Shown one piece after another: positions 8,797-17,384 of a stretch of DNA of 64,000 bases. Position 1 is the stretch's first letter. The number at the start of each line of letters is the position of its first letter. Position numbers and translations under genes: made by a program. The stretch comes from Pseudodesulfovibrio tunisiensis (GTDB lineage Bacteria > Desulfobacterota > Desulfovibrionia > Desulfovibrionales > Desulfovibrionaceae): positions 248,001 through 312,000 of the forward strand of contig NZ_CP094380.1 in the NCBI RefSeq assembly GCF_022809775.1, written 5' to 3'. Below the pieces are notes generated by a model that worked only from the letters and a program-made list of their open reading frames with translations, was not told the DNA's origin and ran no database searches.

Positions 8797-8879
8797 ATTA
8801 TGCCCGCAATGTATTGGCAGGAGGAAGAAAATTGTTGCTGAAGAGGGGAAGGGGGACTTTCAGTGCTTCCGCGCAGGGA

Positions 8880-9356
8880 TTAGTCGCCGAACAGTTCGGC
8901 AATCCGATTGTCCACGACGGTTTCAACGGCTGCGAGGATGGCGGCAGTCACTGCCAGTTGGGTGTCCGGAAATTCATCCAGTTGTTTGACAAGGGTTTCC
9001 AGATGGCGCTCGTGGAATTCCTTGTGGGCGTTGAAGGCATTCCAGCCTTCGGCCGTGAGGTAGGTCAGGATTTCCTTGTCGTTGTCCAACGCCTTCTCTT
9101 TTTTGACGAATCCCTTTTTCTCCAGCTTGCCGACCATTTGTGAGGCTGCGCTTTTTGTTACGCCCAGCACGTCGCCAATGGTCTTGATGTTGATGCCTTT
9201 CTGCTGGCCGATGGCATTCAGGCAATGGATTTCCTTGGCTGTCAGCCCGGTGTTTTTGCCTGTACGGATGGGGAGTTCCTCGATGCGCGAGTGTTTGTTG
9301 ATGATGCGCATCAGGCGGCTCGTGAGCACCTTTATGGATTCGGCCTTGCTGTTCAT
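8880..9356 (-). CDS. MarR family transcriptional regulator
   Basis: A 158-residue winged-helix regulator of the MarR family. The core is TGLTAKEIHCLNAIGQQKGINIKTIGDVLGVTKSAASQMVGKLEKKGFVKKEK, with the recognition helix in TKSAASQMVGKLE, followed by the wing and dimerisation helices. A good promoter ends within about 7 bases of the ATG and no Shine-Dalgarno is seen, so the mRNA may be leaderless. The AOR gene downstream (same strand, about 360 bases away) is the closest candidate target; this is inference. Confidence 0.88.
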   Translation of the reverse strand: MNSKAESIKVLTSRLMRIINKHSRIEELPIRTGKNTGLTAKEIHCLNAIGQQKGINIKTIGDVLGVTKSAASQMVGKLEKKGFVKKEKALDNDKEILTYLTAEGWNAFNAHKEFHERHLETLVKQLDEFPDTQLAVTAAILAAVETVVDNRIAELFGD

Positions 9357-9362
9357 GATTGT

Positions 9363-9391
9363 TTTGTAAAGTTCCTAAACCTTATTGTCAA
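9363..9391 (-). promoter_or_regulatory. Sigma-70-type promoter of marR
   Basis: On the minus strand TTGACA (9391-9386) and TACAAA (9368-9363) are separated by 17 bases. The expected transcription start falls at about the ATG at 9356, which implies a leaderless or near-leaderless mRNA. Confidence 0.55.
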
Positions 9392-9503
9392 GCGATGATG
9401 TTCGTATTGTCGGACTGGCAATTGTGCAAGCGCAAGCCTCGGGGGAGACGTTCTGTCGTGGGAGAGTCGTTCTCCAATCTTTCCATCTGTTGATATGGAT
9501 GAA

Positions 9504-9543
9504 GAAGGTCCGCACCAGCGTTGCTCTGATGCGGACCTTCTTT
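9504..9543 (-). terminator. Terminator of the IclR gene
   Basis: An 11-bp stem (GAAGGTCCGCA at 9504-9514 and its complement at 9530-9540) lies 50 bases beyond the IclR stop, followed on the minus strand by a short T-rich stretch. It is symmetrical and could also act on the plus strand. Confidence 0.6.
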
Positions 9544-9591
9544 CGTGATGAGTCGATGCAGGTCGGCTTTTGTGGTGCCGCCTCCCTGACG

Positions 9592-10413
9592 CTACGGGTT
9601 GACCAGAGCGTCGGCGATTGCGTGCAAATCGAAGCTGAAGGAACGAGGGGGTGCCTCGAACAGTTTTGAAGCTTCGACCGCTGCCAGGGGGATTTCCTGA
9701 AGCAGTTTTTGGGACAGGGTCTGATCCAGACGCACCGTGGGGACGGAGCAGCTGATGGTTGCGACGATTTTCCCCAAGTCATCGAACACGGGGGCGGCGA
9801 TGCACCGTATGCCTTTGAACAGTTCCTCGAAGTCCAGACCGATGCCCTGTTCGCGGACAGCGGTGATTTCCTTGTAGAGGATGTTTATCTTGTCGGTATC
9901 GATGGCTGCGTCGCTGCTTCGCAGTTCCCTGATGAAGTTTCGCAGTTCGTCTTCGGGCAGGAAGGCGAGAAACACTTTGCCCGATGCTGAAAGATAGGCC
10001 GGGAAGGACGTGCCGATGATCGAATCCATGCGCAGGGCATGGTTGGATGTCGTCTGATGGATGACAACCATTTCCACGTCGGAAAGCACGCTCAGGTTCA
10101 CGGTTTCATTCACCTTGTCCCGGAGTCCCTGAAGAACGGGCCGGAGCATGGAGACAATGTTGCTTTGCGACACGATCTGCTTGCCCAGCTTGTGGAACTT
10201 GAGGGTCAACGCATAGGAGCCGCCACGTTCCACTTGGCGGACATATCCCAATTCTTCAAGAGTTCGGAGAATGCGTTGCAGGGTACCCTTGGGAATGGAG
10301 CAGGCCGCATTGAGTGCCTTCAGAGTCCAGTTGCTTTGCGTAGCCATGGTTTCGATGACGAAAAGTGCTTTTTCCAAGGAACGCATCATGTAGTATTTTT
10401 CGTTCTGCGGCAT
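9592..10413 (-). CDS. IclR family transcriptional regulator (first copy)
   Basis: A 273-residue IclR-type regulator. The winged helix is at about 11-70 (SLEKALFVIETMATQSNWTLKALNAACSIPKGTLQRILRTLEELGYV); the effector domain follows, with VNETVNLSVLSDVEMVVIHQ and the SASGKVFLAFLPEDE segment. It resembles the other IclR protein of the window (37583-38392) along its whole length. It lies just beyond the BCCT transporter gene; the likely target is the divergent promoter region 12057-12556, where three sites match a site in front of the second iclR gene. Confidence 0.9.
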   Translation of the reverse strand: MPQNEKYYMMRSLEKALFVIETMATQSNWTLKALNAACSIPKGTLQRILRTLEELGYVRQVERGGSYALTLKFHKLGKQIVSQSNIVSMLRPVLQGLRDKVNETVNLSVLSDVEMVVIHQTTSNHALRMDSIIGTSFPAYLSASGKVFLAFLPEDELRNFIRELRSSDAAIDTDKINILYKEITAVREQGIGLDFEELFKGIRCIAAPVFDDLGKIVATISCSVPTVRLDQTLSQKLLQEIPLAAVEASKLFEAPPRSFSFDLHAIADALVNP

Positions 10414-10452
10414 GTGTTACCCAAAGGTCTTGTCTGTTGCTGGTTGTTAGTG

Positions 10453-10487
10453 AAAAAAAGTGCCTTCCAGCTAGCGGAAGGCACTTT
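10453..10487 (-). terminator. Rho-independent terminator of the BCCT gene
   Basis: A 12-bp perfect stem (10457-10468 with 10476-10487) is followed on the minus strand by seven T (complement of the A run at 10453-10459). It lies directly beyond the transporter stop and before iclR. Confidence 0.85.
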
Positions 10488-10490
10488 CTG

Positions 10491-12056
10491 TTAGTTCTTT
10501 TCGGTTTCCGTGTCTAGCCAATCGGGTTTGCTTAACAAATATATACCATCCTTTACAAGTGAAATGCACATGGCAAAAGTGAATATCATCATGGGGAAGC
10601 CGGCAAGGGAGATGAGCCCTCGAACCGGTTCGATTCCTCCACATACGCAAAGAACGTAGGCAATGAGTCCGGTGACGATGCCCCAGATGATTTTCAGGTG
10701 CTTGGGCGGTTCCTCGCTGGCGCGGACTCCCTTGGTGGATATGATGGCCAGTGTGGCGACCAGCGAGTCCGTCATGGTTGCGAAGGAGAACACGATGGTG
10801 ATGACGAATATCGCCATGAGTACCTTGCTGTACGGGAACTGGGAAAGCAGTATGTACACCATGGATTCCATGCCGAATTCATGAATGCCGGACCAGACAT
10901 CGTACAGTCCGCTCCACTGGAAGAAGACCGCGGTGCCGCCAAAGGTTGCGATCCAGAAATGGCAGAACACGGTCGGCGGGATGATGTTGACCAGAATGAA
11001 CTGGCGGATGGTTCGTCCCTTGCCCATGCGGGCCAGAAAGTGACCGAGCAGCGGAGCGAAGATGAAGAAGATTTCCATGTACGGGACGAGCCACTGCATG
11101 GGCCATTTGTCATCGACCTGCATGGTGTTGAGCAGCGTGCTGTTGCGGAAGAAGTTGTTCGCGAAGTAGCCGAACGACTCGACGCCGATTCCCAGAATGA
11201 ACAGGGTGGGGCCCAGAAAGAGAACCAGCCCCATGAAGAAGAAGAAGGCTTTCGTGGTCCCGGAGGACAGGATGCGCATGCCTTTTTTCAGACCGGAATA
11301 GGAAGAGATGACATAGATGGGGATTATGATCGCTGCCGCAGCGGCCCAGGTCTTGTGGCCCGGTACGTAGTCGAAGATCATTCCGGTTCCGCTGCCTATC
11401 TGCATGAGCCCGGCCCCCATGCTGGTGGCAATGGCGCAGCAGAGGGAGAACAGACAGATCGCATGCACGGTTGCCGTCAGGACCGGGCGCGATTTTTTGG
11501 GGAAAAGTGCATACATTCCGGCAGCTACCGAGAGCGGATAGTTGCGATTGTAGCTCACCAGGGCGATGGCCACGCCACAGATGGTATAGAAACAGTACTG
11601 GGCGATGGTCCAGTGCAGCGTGGTTTGGGCGATGGCAAAAACGCCTGCGTCCTTTGTGCCGGGAGTGATGTGGAGGCTGAGAGGCGGTTGCATCATGTGA
11701 TAGATGGGTTCCCCCATGGCCCAGAACAGAATGCCGATGCCGATGCAGCCGCACAGCGACAGGGCAAACCACTGCCAGAAAGTAAATTCCGGTTTGGCGT
11801 CCTTGCCTCCGAGTCTGATGTTTCCGATGGGGGAAAGGGCTATTCCCACGGTAAACATGATGATGATGATCGCCAAGGAGACTTCCAGCCACCCGAAGTT
11901 CACATGAATCCACTCCATGACCGTTTTCAGGATGGCCGCGAGATACTCGTGGTAGGTCAGTCCCAGGGTGATCCCGCCAAGCAATAGCAGGAATCCTGGC
12001 CAGAAGGTAAAATGGTTGAGTCTTCTTCGGTCGTCCGTTTCTCCTACTTTCGGCAT
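10491..12056 (-). CDS. BCCT family transporter (betaine/carnitine/choline type)
   Basis: A 521-residue protein with 12 predicted membrane segments and the BCCT signature (GIGILFWAMGEPIYHM, FWQWF before it). BCCT carriers import quaternary amines such as glycine betaine, choline or carnitine, or exchange related compounds. It starts 500 bases from the divergent oxidoreductase operon, and the shared region carries three copies of one palindromic operator, so the imported compound is probably the substrate of that operon. It is a candidate to bring in an N-methylated amine or amino acid. The exact substrate cannot be read from sequence. Confidence 0.88.
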   Translation of the reverse strand: MPKVGETDDRRRLNHFTFWPGFLLLLGGITLGLTYHEYLAAILKTVMEWIHVNFGWLEVSLAIIIIMFTVGIALSPIGNIRLGGKDAKPEFTFWQWFALSLCGCIGIGILFWAMGEPIYHMMQPPLSLHITPGTKDAGVFAIAQTTLHWTIAQYCFYTICGVAIALVSYNRNYPLSVAAGMYALFPKKSRPVLTATVHAICLFSLCCAIATSMGAGLMQIGSGTGMIFDYVPGHKTWAAAAAIIIPIYVISSYSGLKKGMRILSSGTTKAFFFFMGLVLFLGPTLFILGIGVESFGYFANNFFRNSTLLNTMQVDDKWPMQWLVPYMEIFFIFAPLLGHFLARMGKGRTIRQFILVNIIPPTVFCHFWIATFGGTAVFFQWSGLYDVWSGIHEFGMESMVYILLSQFPYSKVLMAIFVITIVFSFATMTDSLVATLAIISTKGVRASEEPPKHLKIIWGIVTGLIAYVLCVCGGIEPVRGLISLAGFPMMIFTFAMCISLVKDGIYLLSKPDWLDTETEKN

Positions 12057-12198
12057 AATTCCTCTCCTGCTTTTCCGAAGAACCGTGTCACAATTCGGGC
12101 GTTTTCTGGTTGCATCTCGGCAGCCAGGTGAGCAGCAATTCTAGCGGGGCGTTATAGGTGCAGTGACTCAAAAAGCTATACCGTTTCTCAACATGTTG

Positions 12199-12213
12199 TA
12201 CCATTTTGTGGTA
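12199..12213. promoter_or_regulatory. IclR-type operator A
   Basis: TACCA-N5-TGGTA, a perfect inverted repeat, about 145 bases upstream of the BCCT gene. Same arms and spacing as sites B, C and D. Confidence 0.55.
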
Positions 12214-12408
12214 AGATTAAAAAAGTCGGACGATGATGTCAATATGCTTTCTGAATTTTACTGACGCTTTTCTATCCGGCTGGGTGATAAATATTCGCGA
12301 TGGAGTGAGTAAATATCGAACTATAATAGTTGAACATGTGAAAAAAGCTCGATCAATATGCGGAGGGGGGTTGACGCGACGGCTTGGCTTAGCTAGGGTC
12401 AAAACAAG

Positions 12409-12433
12409 TGGTACAGAGTACCATAATGTGGAA
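12409..12433. promoter_or_regulatory. IclR-type operator B (three half sites, 10-base phase)
   Basis: TGGTA-N5-TACCA-N5-TGGAA: three alternating half sites, each one helical turn apart, 124 bases upstream of the oxidoreductase alpha gene. Confidence 0.6.
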
Positions 12434-12477
12434 TGAGTTGACGCCCGACGGGGCGTAAAAAATTTTATCAAAATTGG

Positions 12478-12502
12478 TGGTACGCCATACCACATAGTGG
12501 GA
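12478..12502. promoter_or_regulatory. IclR-type operator C (three half sites, 10-base phase)
   Basis: TGGTA-N5-TACCA-N5-TGGGA, with the same architecture as site B and 55 bases upstream of the oxidoreductase alpha ATG. Confidence 0.6.
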
Positions 12503-12556
12503 CCTAGTCGTTGCGATTAAAAGAACGAACCCTAACTGAAGTTCATTGAGGTAAGC

Positions 12557-13627
12557 ATGACCCAGGAAACCTTGTTCTTGAAAAACACTGAGACTTTTGC
12601 CGAGAGTCTCGCCCGTTGCGGCGTGAAGTATCACTTCGCCTACCCGATCACTCCGGCGACTGATGTCATGAAGCGCATGGCCGTGATTCTGCCGAAATAC
12701 GGCGGGCAGATGATGCAGATGGAAAGCGAGCTGGCCGTGTCCAGTGCTCTGGCTGGCGCAGCCTGTTCCGGGACCTTGGTGGCGACTTCCAGCTCCGGTC
12801 CGGGCATGACCCTCATGCACGAAGCCGTCGGCTTCATGTGCGCTGCGGAACTGCCTTGCATCATGCTCGATTCCATGCGTGTCGGTCCCGGCGACGGCGA
12901 CATCCTCGGCGCCCAGAGCGACTACTATGTTGCCACTCGCGGCGGCGGACACGGCGATTACCATGTCATCGTTCTGGCTCCGTCCTCGGGCCAGGAGATC
13001 GCCGACATCATGCCGCATGGCATTCGGCTGGCCTACAAGTACCGCACTCCGGTTCTCTTTGTCGTGGACGGCGTCAGTGCCCAGACCACGGAATCCACGA
13101 CTCTGCCTGCCTACAACGATTATTCCGCCGAATTCGATACCACGGATTGGGCGTTCACCGGAACGCAGGATCATCCCAAGCGGGCCCTCATCACCGGCAG
13201 CTATTCGCATCAGGATGGCTACGAGATGAACGAGATGCTTCGCGCCAAGTACGAAAGGATTCGCGAGAACGAGCAGCTCTGGGAATCCGAAGGGGTCGAG
13301 GACGCCGATCTGGTAGTCGCGGCATTCGGCATTCACGGCCGCATGTGCAAGGACCTCGTCGCCAAGATGCGCGCCGACGGCAAGAAGGTTGGCTTCATCC
13401 GGCCCATTACCCTGTGGCCCTTCCCGGATCGCGCCTTCGAAGCCCTGCCCGATTCCGTGAAGGACATTCTGGTGGTCGAGATGAACCTCGGACAGATGGT
13501 CGACGATGTCAGACTGGCCGTGAACGGACGGATTCCTGTCCATTTTCTTGGCAAGACCGGCGGAGACCTGCCCATGTACACCCTGTCAGACATGATTGCC
13601 GAAGCAAACAGAATTCTGGAGAAGTAA
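12557..13627 (+). CDS. 2-oxoacid:ferredoxin oxidoreductase, alpha subunit
   Basis: A 356-residue subunit of the KorA/VorB type. It contains domain I (YHFAYPITPATDVMKRM, near residue 30) and the SSGPGMTLMHEAVGF segment that forms the active-site cleft with the beta subunit, and a C-terminal domain II (VGFIRPITLWPFP, about residue 280). With the beta, gamma and delta subunits that follow, it converts a 2-oxoacid and CoA to acyl-CoA, CO2 and reduced ferredoxin. First gene of an eight-gene operon behind two palindromic operators. Which oxoacid is used cannot be deduced; the four-subunit layout is closest to 2-oxoglutarate or branched-chain enzymes. Confidence 0.9.
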   Translation: MTQETLFLKNTETFAESLARCGVKYHFAYPITPATDVMKRMAVILPKYGGQMMQMESELAVSSALAGAACSGTLVATSSSGPGMTLMHEAVGFMCAAELPCIMLDSMRVGPGDGDILGAQSDYYVATRGGGHGDYHVIVLAPSSGQEIADIMPHGIRLAYKYRTPVLFVVDGVSAQTTESTTLPAYNDYSAEFDTTDWAFTGTQDHPKRALITGSYSHQDGYEMNEMLRAKYERIRENEQLWESEGVEDADLVVAAFGIHGRMCKDLVAKMRADGKKVGFIRPITLWPFPDRAFEALPDSVKDILVVEMNLGQMVDDVRLAVNGRIPVHFLGKTGGDLPMYTLSDMIAEANRILEK

Positions 13628-13630
13628 GCA

Positions 13631-14392
13631 ATGGAAAATCTCAGCGCCAAATACGGGAAAACACTGAATCTGGACAAGCTGACCAGCTATTGCCCAGGTT
13701 GCGGGCACGGAATTGTGACCAGACTCGTGGCCGAGGCCATCGAAAAGCTGGGTGTCATGGAGCGGACCGTCGGCATCGTGGGCATCGGCTGTGGCGGATT
13801 CTCCCATCACTATATGGATATCGACGCCATCGAAGCCACCCATGGCCGTTCTCCCTCCTTTGCCATCGGTTACAAGATGGCAATGCCGAACAATATCGTC
13901 TTCACCTACGCCGGTGATGGTGACACCTGCGCCATCGGCCTTGGCGACCTGCTGCACGCGGCCAACAAGGGCATGCCCATCACCACCATCATGGTCAACA
14001 ACACCGTGTTCGGCATGACCGGCGGCCAGATGTCCCCCACGACTCTGGAAGGCCAGGTCACGGCCACCACGGTCAAGGGCCGCGACACCTCCACGCAGGG
14101 CTATCCGCTTCTCGTGCCGGAAATGATGCGGGCCATGCCCGGCGTGAAATATCTGGCCCGGGAAACCGTTGCCACTCCCAAGGGAGTCCGCAAGGCCAGA
14201 AAGAGCATCCAGAAGGCCTTTGAATGTCAGGTCAAGGGACTGGGCTATTCCTTTGTGGAAGTCATCGTTCCCTGCCCGACCGGACTCAAGAAGAAGGTCA
14301 AGGATGCCTACGACTGGTGCGGAAATCAGATGATCGACTACTTTAAACCTCAGGTCTTCAAGGACGAAACGGAGCAGGGCGATGTTGCATAA
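13631..14392 (+). CDS. 2-oxoacid:ferredoxin oxidoreductase, beta subunit (TPP-binding)
   Basis: A 253-residue thiamine-diphosphate subunit. The TPP/Mg motif is GDGDTCAIGLGDLLHAANKGMPITTIMVNN (about 96-125), and an N-terminal CPGCGH occurs near residue 19. It begins 3 bases after the alpha stop and overlaps the gamma gene by 11 bases, consistent with coupled translation. Confidence 0.92.
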   Translation: MENLSAKYGKTLNLDKLTSYCPGCGHGIVTRLVAEAIEKLGVMERTVGIVGIGCGGFSHHYMDIDAIEATHGRSPSFAIGYKMAMPNNIVFTYAGDGDTCAIGLGDLLHAANKGMPITTIMVNNTVFGMTGGQMSPTTLEGQVTATTVKGRDTSTQGYPLLVPEMMRAMPGVKYLARETVATPKGVRKARKSIQKAFECQVKGLGYSFVEVIVPCPTGLKKKVKDAYDWCGNQMIDYFKPQVFKDETEQGDVA

Positions 14393-14939
14393 GTGTATGT
14401 TTTCAGGTTCCGGCGGGCAGGGCTCCGCGCTTATGGCGAAAATGGTCTGCCTCGGCGCCATCAAGGAAAATCTGAAGGTCGTCATGACCCAGACCTATGG
14501 CATCGAGCAGCGCGGCGGCGACTCCACCGCATACGTCATCGTCTCGGACGAGGCCATCGGCAGCCCCATTGTGGAAAATGACGCGGACATCGCCGTGGCT
14601 CTCAGCCAGTCCATCTACGACAACTGTTTCGACGGCGTGGTGCCCGACGGCGTGCTGTTCACGAACAGCTCCATGGTGGAGAAGCCGAGGGATGCGGAAG
14701 GCTTTGAGCAGGCGTTTCTCCCGGTTTCGGATACTGCCGTTGAACTCGGCACCGTGCGTTGCGCCAACATGGTCATGCTTGGTGCGGTTCTGGCCAAGAC
14801 CAAACTCCTGAAGCTGGAAACAGTGGAGGAAATCGTTCACGAGACCATGGGGGCCAAGAAGCCTCAGCTCGTCGGTTTGAACATTGATGCATTGCGGGCC
14901 GGATATGCCGCGATGGAAAAGGAGTGCTCCAATGGCTGA
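14382..14939 (+). CDS. 2-oxoacid:ferredoxin oxidoreductase, gamma subunit
   Basis: A 185-residue gamma subunit with the N-terminal glycine-rich segment FSGSGGQGSALMAKM and the conserved TQTYGIEQRGGDSTAYV stretch that contributes to CoA and pterin-side contacts in this family. It overlaps the beta gene by 11 bases and the ferredoxin gene by 8 bases (ATGGCTGA), a compact translationally coupled layout. Confidence 0.92.
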   Translation: MLHKCMFSGSGGQGSALMAKMVCLGAIKENLKVVMTQTYGIEQRGGDSTAYVIVSDEAIGSPIVENDADIAVALSQSIYDNCFDGVVPDGVLFTNSSMVEKPRDAEGFEQAFLPVSDTAVELGTVRCANMVMLGAVLAKTKLLKLETVEEIVHETMGAKKPQLVGLNIDALRAGYAAMEKECSNG

Positions 14940-15147
14940 GAAACATCATGTCATAGATACGCGTCGTTGCAAGGCCTGCGGCCTTTGCGTCGACAACTGC
15001 CCCAAGGGTGTTCTCGCCATTGGCGAAAAGATCAACGGTCAGGGCTACAACTATGTTGTCCGCGCAAATCCGGACAAGTGCGTCCTGTGTGACATCTGCG
15101 GCACGATCTGTCCCGATATGGCTATTGGTGTTGTCGTAGAAAAATAA
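14932..15147 (+). CDS. 2-oxoacid:ferredoxin oxidoreductase, delta subunit (2[4Fe-4S] ferredoxin)
   Basis: A 71-residue ferredoxin with two Cx2Cx2Cx3CP motifs (CKACGLCVDNCP at about 13-24 and CVLCDICGTICP at about 50-61), the electron exit of the complex. The ATG at 14932 lies inside the end of the gamma gene and is preceded by GGAG at 14921; an earlier in-frame start is inside the gamma gene without a family match. Confidence 0.92.
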   Translation: MAEKHHVIDTRRCKACGLCVDNCPKGVLAIGEKINGQGYNYVVRANPDKCVLCDICGTICPDMAIGVVVEK

Positions 15148-15152
15148 TATTG

Positions 15153-15182
15153 ATTCATCCCCGACCTGCATCGGGGATGAAT
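15153..15182 (+). terminator. Intercistronic hairpin after the oxidoreductase genes
   Basis: A perfect 12-bp stem (15153-15164 with 15171-15182) with a 6-base loop lies 5 bases after the ferredoxin stop, without a T tract. It may partly terminate or stabilise the upstream mRNA, so that the synthetase is made in smaller amount. Confidence 0.5.
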
Positions 15183-15199
15183 TCGACAAGGAGTTTTCC

Positions 15200-17347
15200 A
15201 TGAGCGATCTGGTACCTCTTTTTCAACCCAAAAGCGTCGCGCTGATCGGTGCTTCTTCCAATTCGAAGAAGTACGGTTACTGGACAGCGAAAAGCCTGAT
15301 TGAAAACAGGTTCGATGGGGACATATATCTCATTTCCCGTTCCGGTGGCGAAATCTTCGGCCATCCCACGTATCCGGATATCCTTTCGGTGCCCGGTGAA
15401 GTGGATCTCGCCATTATCGCCATTGCCCCGAAATACATTCTGCCTGTCATGGAGCAGTGCGTCGAAAAGGGCGTCAAGTGCGCGATCGTTGTTTCCACCG
15501 GTTTCGGCGAGACCGGACCGGAGGGCAAGGAATTGGAGCGCAAGATGCTCGAGATTGCCCGCAAGGGCAACATGCGCGTGCAGGGTCCCAACTGCATGGG
15601 AACCTACAGCGCTGCCAAGAGCATGAATGCCAGCATCATCGATCTGGCCCCCGGCCCCATGAGTCTGGTGCTGCAAAGCGGCAATTTCGGCATCGACATC
15701 AATTTCAATGCGAAATCCAGGAACCTCGGCTACAGCTGCTGGGCCACGATCGGCAACCAGATGGACATGCGGTTCCACGATTTCGTTGAATATATAGAAA
15801 TGGACGACAACACCAAGGTCCTGCTTCTGTACATGGAAGGCCTGCGTGTTGAAGACGAGGAAGACGGACGCAAGTTCATCGAAGCCGCCAAGCGGACTGC
15901 GGCCAAGGTCCCCATTGCTGCGATCAAGATCGGCCGCAGCGCTGCTGGAGCCCGTGCCGCCGCATCCCACACCGGTTCCCTTGCCGGAAGCGAAAAGATC
16001 TTCGATGCCGCGCTCAAGCAGGCCGGAGTCATTCGCGTGGACAGCCCCGGTCAGCTGCTGGATGCCGCTGAAACGTTCTCCAAGTGCAAACCCGCCAAGG
16101 GCAAGCGTATCGCCATTCTGACCGATGGCGGCGGACACGGCGTCATGGCCACGGACTTTGCCGAGAAGTTCGAACTGAAGGCACCGGTCCTTTCCGATGC
16201 AACGCAGGCCAAGCTGCGCGAAATCCTGATGCCGCATTGCCCCATCAAGAACCCGGTTGATCTGGCCGGAACGCCTGAAGCCGACATGTGGGTATTCGAC
16301 CGCTGCCTGGATGTGCTGCTGAACGATCCGGATGTGGACGGCGTGGTCATCGTCGGACTCTACGGCGGGTATGCCGATCTGTCCGAGGAATTCAGGGTGC
16401 TGGAAATGGACGTGGCCAAGAGCATGGTCGAGCGGATTACCGCCAGCGACAAGCCGGTCGTCATGCATTCCATCTACCAGCCACAGCATCCCGAATGCCT
16501 GGACTACATCAGTGAACACGGAGTGCCTGTCTTTGGCGAGGTCGACGCCGCCGTCAGAAACATGGGGCTGATCGTCGAGTACAGCGATATCAGGAAGGCA
16601 CTGGCTGAAGAGGCTGGCGAGGAACTGCCTGCCATGCCTTCCGACCGCAAGGAAAAGACCGAAGCCATCATTCAGGCTGTCAGGGATTCCGGCCGCACCA
16701 ATCTGGTGGAAACGGAAGCCAGAAGCATTCTGCGTGCGTATGGCCTGAATATTGAAGAGGATTATCTGGCCACGAATGCGGATGAAGCTGCGGAATTCTA
16801 CGGAAAGATCGGCGGCAAGGTCGTGATGAAGATCGTTTCCCCCGACATTCTGCACAAGACCGATGCCGGCGGCGTGGCATTGAACATCGATTCCGAGGAC
16901 AAGGCTCGCGAGGCCTTTGAACGGCTGGTCGGCAATGGCCGTACGTACAAGTCCGATGCCGACATCTTTGGCGTCATGATGACTGCCATGCTTCCCGGTG
17001 GCGTCGAGTGCATCATCGGTTCGAGCCATGACAATACCTTCGGCCCCACAGTGATGTTCGGTCTTGGCGGTATTTTCGTGGAAATCCTGAAGGACGTTGC
17101 CTTCCGGGTCGCTCCGGTGAACATGCCGTCCTGCCGTAGCATGATTCGTGAAATCAAGGGACTGGGAATGCTTCAGGGTGCGCGTGGCAGCAAGCCTTGC
17201 GATCTGGAAGCGCTGGCTGAAACCGTGTGCGTCATTTCGCAGTTGGTGAATGAAATGCGCGGAATCGCGGAAGTCGATCTCAATCCCGTCTTTGCATTGG
17301 AAAAGGGCTTGGCCGTAGCGGATGCGAGAATCATTTTGCACGACTAA
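15200..17347 (+). CDS. Acyl-CoA synthetase (ADP-forming), fused alpha-beta
   Basis: A 715-residue NDP-forming acyl-CoA synthetase, which turns acyl-CoA, ADP and phosphate into acid, CoA and ATP. The alpha part has the CoA-binding Rossmann domain (PKSVALIGASSNSKKYG), the QGPNCMG segment and the phosphorylated His in ASHTGSLAGSE (about residue 258); the beta ATP-grasp part starts near 490 (LVETEARSILRAYGL, VVMKIVSPDILHKTDAGGV). The fusion order is that of many anaerobes. Placed after the oxoacid oxidoreductase, it would conserve energy by substrate-level phosphorylation from the acyl-CoA formed. Confidence 0.92.
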   Translation: MSDLVPLFQPKSVALIGASSNSKKYGYWTAKSLIENRFDGDIYLISRSGGEIFGHPTYPDILSVPGEVDLAIIAIAPKYILPVMEQCVEKGVKCAIVVSTGFGETGPEGKELERKMLEIARKGNMRVQGPNCMGTYSAAKSMNASIIDLAPGPMSLVLQSGNFGIDINFNAKSRNLGYSCWATIGNQMDMRFHDFVEYIEMDDNTKVLLLYMEGLRVEDEEDGRKFIEAAKRTAAKVPIAAIKIGRSAAGARAAASHTGSLAGSEKIFDAALKQAGVIRVDSPGQLLDAAETFSKCKPAKGKRIAILTDGGGHGVMATDFAEKFELKAPVLSDATQAKLREILMPHCPIKNPVDLAGTPEADMWVFDRCLDVLLNDPDVDGVVIVGLYGGYADLSEEFRVLEMDVAKSMVERITASDKPVVMHSIYQPQHPECLDYISEHGVPVFGEVDAAVRNMGLIVEYSDIRKALAEEAGEELPAMPSDRKEKTEAIIQAVRDSGRTNLVETEARSILRAYGLNIEEDYLATNADEAAEFYGKIGGKVVMKIVSPDILHKTDAGGVALNIDSEDKAREAFERLVGNGRTYKSDADIFGVMMTAMLPGGVECIIGSSHDNTFGPTVMFGLGGIFVEILKDVAFRVAPVNMPSCRSMIREIKGLGMLQGARGSKPCDLEALAETVCVISQLVNEMRGIAEVDLNPVFALEKGLAVADARIILHD

Positions 17348-17384
17348 GGCATAAAGCAAAACCACATAACAAGAGGGTTGTATC

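Larger units (their letters stand above)
12371..12502. repeat. Imperfect ~68-base tandem duplication in the divergent promoter region
   Basis: Two units each begin TTGACGC..GACGG (12371 and 12438) and end in a GTGGTAC...TACCA...TGG palindrome (operators B and C, starting 12409 and 12478). The distances are 67 and 69 bases. Each unit pairs a -35-like TTGACG with one operator. The 500-base gap 12057-12556 holds nothing else that looks like a gene. Confidence 0.5.

Noticed and set aside
8706..9143. 145-codon frame on the plus strand overlapping marR
   Set aside because: Mostly the antisense of marR and runs through the G tracts; no match.
12361..12410. Sigma-54 promoter in front of the oxidoreductase operon (TGGC..GC sequences)
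   Set aside because: The spacing is GG-N9-GC, one base short, and no sigma-54 activator lies nearby.
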